Positions 15,372 through 18,808 of a stretch of DNA of 18,808 nucleotides are shown here, piece by piece. How positions within the stretch are numbered: position 1 is the first letter of the stretch; each line of letters starts with the position of its first letter. This stretch comes from CAXFCD01 sp964001155. Lineage in GTDB: Bacteria; Fidelibacterota; Marinisomatia; Marinisomatales; UBA1611. The position numbers were made by a program, and so were the translations under genes. The stretch spans positions 1-18,808 of the forward strand of contig CAXFCD010000119.1 of NCBI GenBank assembly GCA_964001155.1, given 5' to 3'. The notes beneath the pieces were generated by a model, which did no database searches, was not told the origin of the DNA, and saw nothing but the letters and a program-made list of their open reading frames with translations.

Positions 15372-17335
15372 TCCCAGTACTGGGCAGTGTTTCCCTAAGC
15401 CTTGCATTGGGGATTTCCGCCGTTTCAATTTTACTTTTTTCTTTATTTCTCCGTCAGCAGGATTACCGCTACTTTTTGGCAGGATGGCGCGCCAGTGTTG
15501 CGGTATCTGCCTTATCAATTCTTGCTACATTTTTACTGTTGAATGAGTTATTAGCCAGCAATTTTGATATTAGTTATGTGGCTCATTATACCAGCTTAGA
15601 GACGCCCACATTCTACAAATTCACTGCCCTTTGGGCGGGGCAATCCGGTTCACTATTATTTTGGCAGTTTGTTCTTTCTGTTTACGCACTGATTGTACTT
15701 TTTCAATATAAAAATTCATATACCAAACTCATGCCGTGGGTCATTATGGTTGTTGTATTTGTCCAGGTATTCTTTTTGATTTTGGTGAATTTTGTTGAAA
15801 ATCCTTTTGCACCCACAGAAGCAGATTTCGTTGTGGCCAATGGGAATGGCCTCAATCCACTGCTCCAGAACCTCACCATGGCGATTCATCCGCCAACCCT
15901 TTATTTAGGATACGTTGGATTTACCATTCCATTTGCTTTTGCTATAGCTGCGCTCATTACAAAAGATACAGGATCAGTGTGGATTCGTTCCATTCGTCGC
16001 TGGACTTTGATTGCATGGCTCTTCCAAAGCGCAGGAATTATTCTAGGCGGCTGGTGGGCTTATCAGGAATTAGGCTGGGGCGGATATTGGGCCTGGGATC
16101 CTGTCGAGAATGCATCATTCATGCCTTGGTTAACCGGAACAGCTTTCCTTCATTCTATTATCATTCAGGAGAAGAAAGGCATGCTGAAAACCTGGAATAT
16201 GATTCTGATTTTGCTCACATTTACTCTCTGCATATTTGGGACATTTTTAACGCGAAGTGGCGTCATGTCTTCCGTTCATTCATTTGCCGTGTCAAATTTG
16301 GGTCCGGTGTTTTTGGGTTTTATCGCGTTGATTTTGTTGGTTTGCATTTATCTCATAGTGGATCGCTTTCCCATCCTGAAATCTGAAAAACGAATCGAAT
16401 CATTTACATCAAGAGAGAGTGGTTTTTTATTCAATAATGTTATCTTTGTTGTGATCTGTTTTGCTGTGTTTTGGGGGACGATTTTCCCTGTGTTATCCGA
16501 AGCAGTCCGAGGAGAAAAAATCACTGTAGGTGCACCGTTTTTTAATCAAGTGAATGTCCCTATTGGGCTCATGCTTTTGTTCCTTACCGGTGTAGGTCCT
16601 ATGTTGGTTTGGAGGAGAACATCCAATGAAGCATTTATACGAAATTTTAGTTTGCCCACCCTCACGGGTTTACTGGTTTTTATCGCCTGCTTTTTCATGG
16701 GAATTCGGAATGCAACTTTAATTTCCTTTCCATTGGTGGGATTCGTGATGGTTGCCATTCTCACAGAATTTCAACGTGGCATAAAGTCAAGGATCACACG
16801 ATTTAATGAATCATTTTTGAATGCATTAACAACATTGATCTCAAAAAACAGAAGTCGTTATGGCGGTTACATTGTTCATATTGGCATTGTGCTCATGTTT
16901 GTAGGATTTTCAGGAAAGGCATTTGACCAAGAGTCTGAGTTTGCCTTGAAGCAGGGAGACACACAGGAATTCAATGGATATAAATTCGAGTTGGTATCAA
17001 TCATTCCTCAGGAACGCCCGAATCATATGGCATGGATCGCAGGACTCAATGTGTGGAATATGCAACACCAATTGGTGACAACACTTTTCCCAGAAAAACG
17101 CGTCTATTTTCACCGAGATCCAAATCCTGATAAGCGTCAACCCCACAGCGAATTGGATATTTATGGCACAGTAAATAAAGATATTTATTCCATTTTTTCC
17201 GGCGTGGATATGGAGCAGCGAATTGCATATTTGAAAATCATGATTAACCCTTTGGTTTGGTGGGTGTGGTTTGGGGGCTACATTTTGGTTTTTGGAACGG
17301 TGATCAGCCTATGGCCGGCGAGGGAGGGGTCATGA
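15368..17335 (+). CDS. ccmF: Cytochrome c heme lyase subunit CcmF
   Basis: Polytopic membrane protein that receives heme from CcmE and attaches it to apocytochrome c on the periplasmic side. 655 residues, normal length, about 14-15 membrane segments. WAGQSGSLLFW (89-99) and NPLLQNLTMAIHPPTLYLG (163-181) are typical. The WWD heme-binding domain runs from about 227 to 263 (GGWWAYQELGWGGYWAWDPV and following). Conserved His are all present: His174 (HPP), His262 (FLHS), His304 (SVHSF) and His504 (YIVHIG), within one residue of E. coli numbering for the first three. It overlaps ccmE and the next gene by 4 bases each. NrfE is the close relative; the ccmE/ccmA/ccmB context settles it as CcmF. Confidence 0.97.
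   Translation: MIPVLGSVSLSLALGISAVSILLFSLFLRQQDYRYFLAGWRASVAVSALSILATFLLLNELLASNFDISYVAHYTSLETPTFYKFTALWAGQSGSLLFWQFVLSVYALIVLFQYKNSYTKLMPWVIMVVVFVQVFFLILVNFVENPFAPTEADFVVANGNGLNPLLQNLTMAIHPPTLYLGYVGFTIPFAFAIAALITKDTGSVWIRSIRRWTLIAWLFQSAGIILGGWWAYQELGWGGYWAWDPVENASFMPWLTGTAFLHSIIIQEKKGMLKTWNMILILLTFTLCIFGTFLTRSGVMSSVHSFAVSNLGPVFLGFIALILLVCIYLIVDRFPILKSEKRIESFTSRESGFLFNNVIFVVICFAVFWGTIFPVLSEAVRGEKITVGAPFFNQVNVPIGLMLLFLTGVGPMLVWRRTSNEAFIRNFSLPTLTGLLVFIACFFMGIRNATLISFPLVGFVMVAILTEFQRGIKSRITRFNESFLNALTTLISKNRSRYGGYIVHIGIVLMFVGFSGKAFDQESEFALKQGDTQEFNGYKFELVSIIPQERPNHMAWIAGLNVWNMQHQLVTTLFPEKRVYFHRDPNPDKRQPHSELDIYGTVNKDIYSIFSGVDMEQRIAYLKIMINPLVWWVWFGGYILVFGTVISLWPAREGS
17320..17329 (+). promoter_or_regulatory. 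Ribosome binding site of the short ccmI-like gene
   Basis: The purine run GAGGGAGGGG, with an AGGAGG-like core GGGAGG at 17322-17327, lies just before the ATG at 17332 and within the end of ccmF. It supports 17332 as the start, rather than the longer open frame reaching back to 17257. Confidence 0.6.
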
Positions 17336-17604
17336 ATTTGATATTTCCATTTGCCATTATTTTTCTGCTTGGTTGGTCTGTTTGGTACATCATTTCACCA
17401 TTATTTGATGGAACGAACACAATACCTGTCCAAATTAGTCGAGATGAATTAGAAAGAAAAAAAGTTGTACTGATGAGGCAAGTAAAAGAGCTTGAAATGG
17501 ACCACCATATTGGCAATTTGTCTGATGAAGACTTTGAATCTGGCCGAAATTCTCTGAAAAATGAAATTTCAGACATCATGGCTGAATTACGAAACAAATC
17601 ATGA
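17332..17604 (+). CDS. Short CcmI-like membrane protein
   Basis: A 90-residue protein with one N-terminal membrane helix (about 2-21, ending in SPLF) and a charged, probably coiled-coil tail (about 35-88). The pattern SRDELERKKVVLMRQVKELE, then DHHIGNLSDEDF, resembles the first part of CcmI/CycH, where a helix is followed by a segment with the theme 'E-L-E-x-D-x-x-x-G-x-L-S-x-E-x-[FY]'. Full-length CcmI continues with a TPR domain that chaperones apocytochrome; this gene has none. Position between ccmF and ccmA, with 4-base overlaps on both sides, supports a role in cytochrome c maturation. The assignment rests on weak similarity and context; it could be a lineage-specific accessory subunit. 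No catalytic residues or Cys are seen. Confidence 0.65.
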   Translation: MNLIFPFAIIFLLGWSVWYIISPLFDGTNTIPVQISRDELERKKVVLMRQVKELEMDHHIGNLSDEDFESGRNSLKNEISDIMAELRNKS

Positions 17605-18212
17605 AGATTCAGATTGAAAATCTGACGAAATCTTTTTTTAATAAACCTGTTTTTAATTCTTTTTCACTTGAAGTCAATTCCGGCGAAAAAGTCGGACTAT
17701 TTGGTCCTAATGGTTCCGGAAAAACAACACTGTTGAAAATGATTTCCGGAATTATGTCTATTGATTCCGGCGAAATCAAAATTGATGAAATGAAAATTCA
17801 TCCGGAAGATCCCGAATCTCGAAAATGTGTTCATTATATGGGGCATTCTATCGGCTTGTATCCAGGACTAACAGGGAAAGAAAATATTTCATTTGTATCT
17901 AAGCTTTACAACAAAAATGAGGCAGGCACACAAGATGCATTATCTAGTGTAGGACTAGGGGAAGATGGGAAAAAATTGGTCAAGTTTTATTCTCAGGGAA
18001 TGCTCCAAAGATTAAAATTGGCAACCGCATCAGTTTTATCACCCAACATCTTATTATTGGATGAACCAAAAACCGGATTGGATGAAGATGGAAATTCAAT
18101 TTTAGAAAAACTTTTCACTGATTGGAAACATCAAAAAAAGACAATGGTTATCGTTGCACATGATCGCGATTGGCTCTCTGAAAAAACTGATCGAATTGTA
18201 GAACTGAATTAA
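17601..18212 (+). CDS. ccmA: Heme exporter / CcmE-release ABC ATPase CcmA
   Basis: ATPase of the CcmAB(C) complex, which uses ATP to release heme-loaded CcmE from CcmC. 203 residues, typical for CcmA. Walker A GPNGSGKT (35-42), signature loop YSQGMLQR (130-137), Walker B ILLLDEP (150-156), D-loop GLDEDG, and switch His187 in VAHDRDW. At the Q-loop, MGHSIGLYPGLT has His where most ABC proteins have Gln; this agrees with the GH pattern I recall for CcmA proteins. It overlaps the preceding gene by 4 bases (ATGA) and ccmB begins 4 bases after its stop. As a stand-alone sequence it could be any small ABC ATPase; neighbours make it CcmA. Confidence 0.9.
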   Translation: MKIQIENLTKSFFNKPVFNSFSLEVNSGEKVGLFGPNGSGKTTLLKMISGIMSIDSGEIKIDEMKIHPEDPESRKCVHYMGHSIGLYPGLTGKENISFVSKLYNKNEAGTQDALSSVGLGEDGKKLVKFYSQGMLQRLKLATASVLSPNILLLDEPKTGLDEDGNSILEKLFTDWKHQKKTMVIVAHDRDWLSEKTDRIVELN

Positions 18213-18216
18213 TTCC

Positions 18217-18808
18217 ATGCTGTCAACGCTCATACTAAAAGATTTAAAGATTGAGTGGCGATCAAAAGAGATTGTGACTTCCATGTTTATTTTTGGATTA
18301 TCGGTCACATTGATTTTTGCTTTGGCATTTCAGGTTGCGCCGGATTTGATAGAGACCTTTGCGCCTGGCTTGTTATGGGTTGTTATTTTGTTTACATCGG
18401 TTTTAGGGTTGAATCGGCTTTTTTCATTGGAAAGGGAAGAACATGCCCTTTGGAGTTGGGCATCAGCGCCGGTGGATCGCGGGACTGTCTATTTCGCAAA
18501 AGTTATTTCAGCACTTCTGTTTGTTTTTATGTCTGAACTATTATTTATTATACCATTTTTTATCTTTTTGAATCTTCCAGCTGACTTTTCCTTTTTCTTA
18601 TTTGCAATCATTTTATTTATGGGAACGAGCGCTATTGTGTCTGTTGGCTGTTTGATCTCTGGCATCACATTGCAGGCAGGATTGAGAGATGTTTTAATTC
18701 CAATTTTATTATTTCCTTTGGCGTCTCCTGTAGCCATCGCAGCAACAAAATGCACAGAATATTTATTCAATCAAAAACCATTAACAGAATGGAATTTTTG
18801 GGTATTAA
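18217..18808 (+). CDS. ccmB: CcmAB membrane subunit CcmB (3' end cut by window edge)
   Basis: Membrane partner of CcmA. The frame opens with ATG 18217 (MLSTLILKDLKIEWRSKE) and stays open to the last base, giving 197 residues of about 220 expected, so the C-terminus lies outside the window. It starts with a cytosolic amphipathic stretch, followed by about five hydrophobic segments. The motif LEREEHALWSWASAPVDRG followed by YFAKV corresponds to the conserved cytoplasmic loop of CcmB (the ATPase-facing 'A-S-P-V' region). ALASPVAI-like PLASPVAIA near the end is also typical. It follows ccmA by 4 bases; no strong ribosome binding site is seen. ccmC would be expected next. Confidence 0.9.
   Translation, partial: MLSTLILKDLKIEWRSKEIVTSMFIFGLSVTLIFALAFQVAPDLIETFAPGLLWVVILFTSVLGLNRLFSLEREEHALWSWASAPVDRGTVYFAKVISALLFVFMSELLFIIPFFIFLNLPADFSFFLFAIILFMGTSAIVSVGCLISGITLQAGLRDVLIPILLFPLASPVAIAATKCTEYLFNQKPLTEWNFWVL

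Noticed and set aside
18255..18536. 93-codon plus-strand frame near the right end
   Set aside because: It is a shifted-frame shadow of ccmB, whose true frame (from 18217) stays open to the window end.
18102..18770. Minus-strand open frames opposite ccmA and ccmB
   Set aside because: No motifs, and both overlap genes whose family motifs are clear on the plus strand.
1..18808. Mobile elements, prophage, CRISPR, tRNA, toxin-antitoxin or defence genes
   Set aside because: No transposase, integrase, direct-repeat array, tRNA-like fold or defence motif was found on either strand; coding is almost continuous with core metabolic genes.

Overview
The window is a gene-dense, AT-leaning bacterial chromosome segment (about 40% GC by eye). 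It carries core energy and cofactor metabolism and shows no sign of phage, transposons, CRISPR or RNA genes. A sodium-pumping NADH:quinone oxidoreductase, its two maturation factors and an NhaD-type Na+/H+ antiporter suggest a Gram-negative bacterium with a sodium cycle, probably marine. The lipoprotein ApbE and the System I cytochrome c genes also fit a Gram-negative cell. Very tight packing suggests a streamlined genome. The gene mix and base composition are compatible with the Marinimicrobia/SAR406 or wider FCB group, but the window has no phylogenetic marker I can use, so that is a guess.

Left part (1-4154): the end of nqrC, then nqrD, nqrE and nqrF in a translationally coupled series. 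These are followed by apbE, the flavin transferase that attaches FMN to NqrB and NqrC. A strong terminator-like hairpin just after nqrF lies inside the sequence coding for the ApbE lipoprotein signal. On the minus strand, tail to tail with apbE and overlapping it by 11 bp, is nqrM, the Na+-NQR iron-sulfur maturation factor.

Middle and right part (4270-18808): after a short divergent intergenic region, 14 genes follow on the plus strand, with gaps of at most 14 bp and many overlaps. In order they are nhaD, cobalamin adenosyltransferase, an NrnA-type DHH phosphoesterase, ispH, pdxS, pdxT, dxs, a cstA-type transporter, a B12-dependent acyl-CoA mutase large subunit, then ccmE, ccmF, a short ccmI-like gene, ccmA and ccmB (cut off by the window end). 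The array groups a sodium/proton antiporter, the first and last enzymes of the MEP isoprenoid pathway, both subunits of DXP-independent vitamin B6 synthase, an AdoCbl-making enzyme with an AdoCbl-using mutase, and cytochrome c maturation.

The points most worth a second look are these. The mutase carries Phe/Gln at the two positions that are Tyr/Arg in methylmalonyl-CoA mutase, which points to isobutyryl-CoA mutase-type specificity. CcmE has the CxxxY heme-binding variant rather than HxxxY. The terminator hairpin doubles as signal-peptide code in apbE. pdxT seems to begin with an ATT codon overlapping the pdxS stop. No clearly novel multi-gene system was found.
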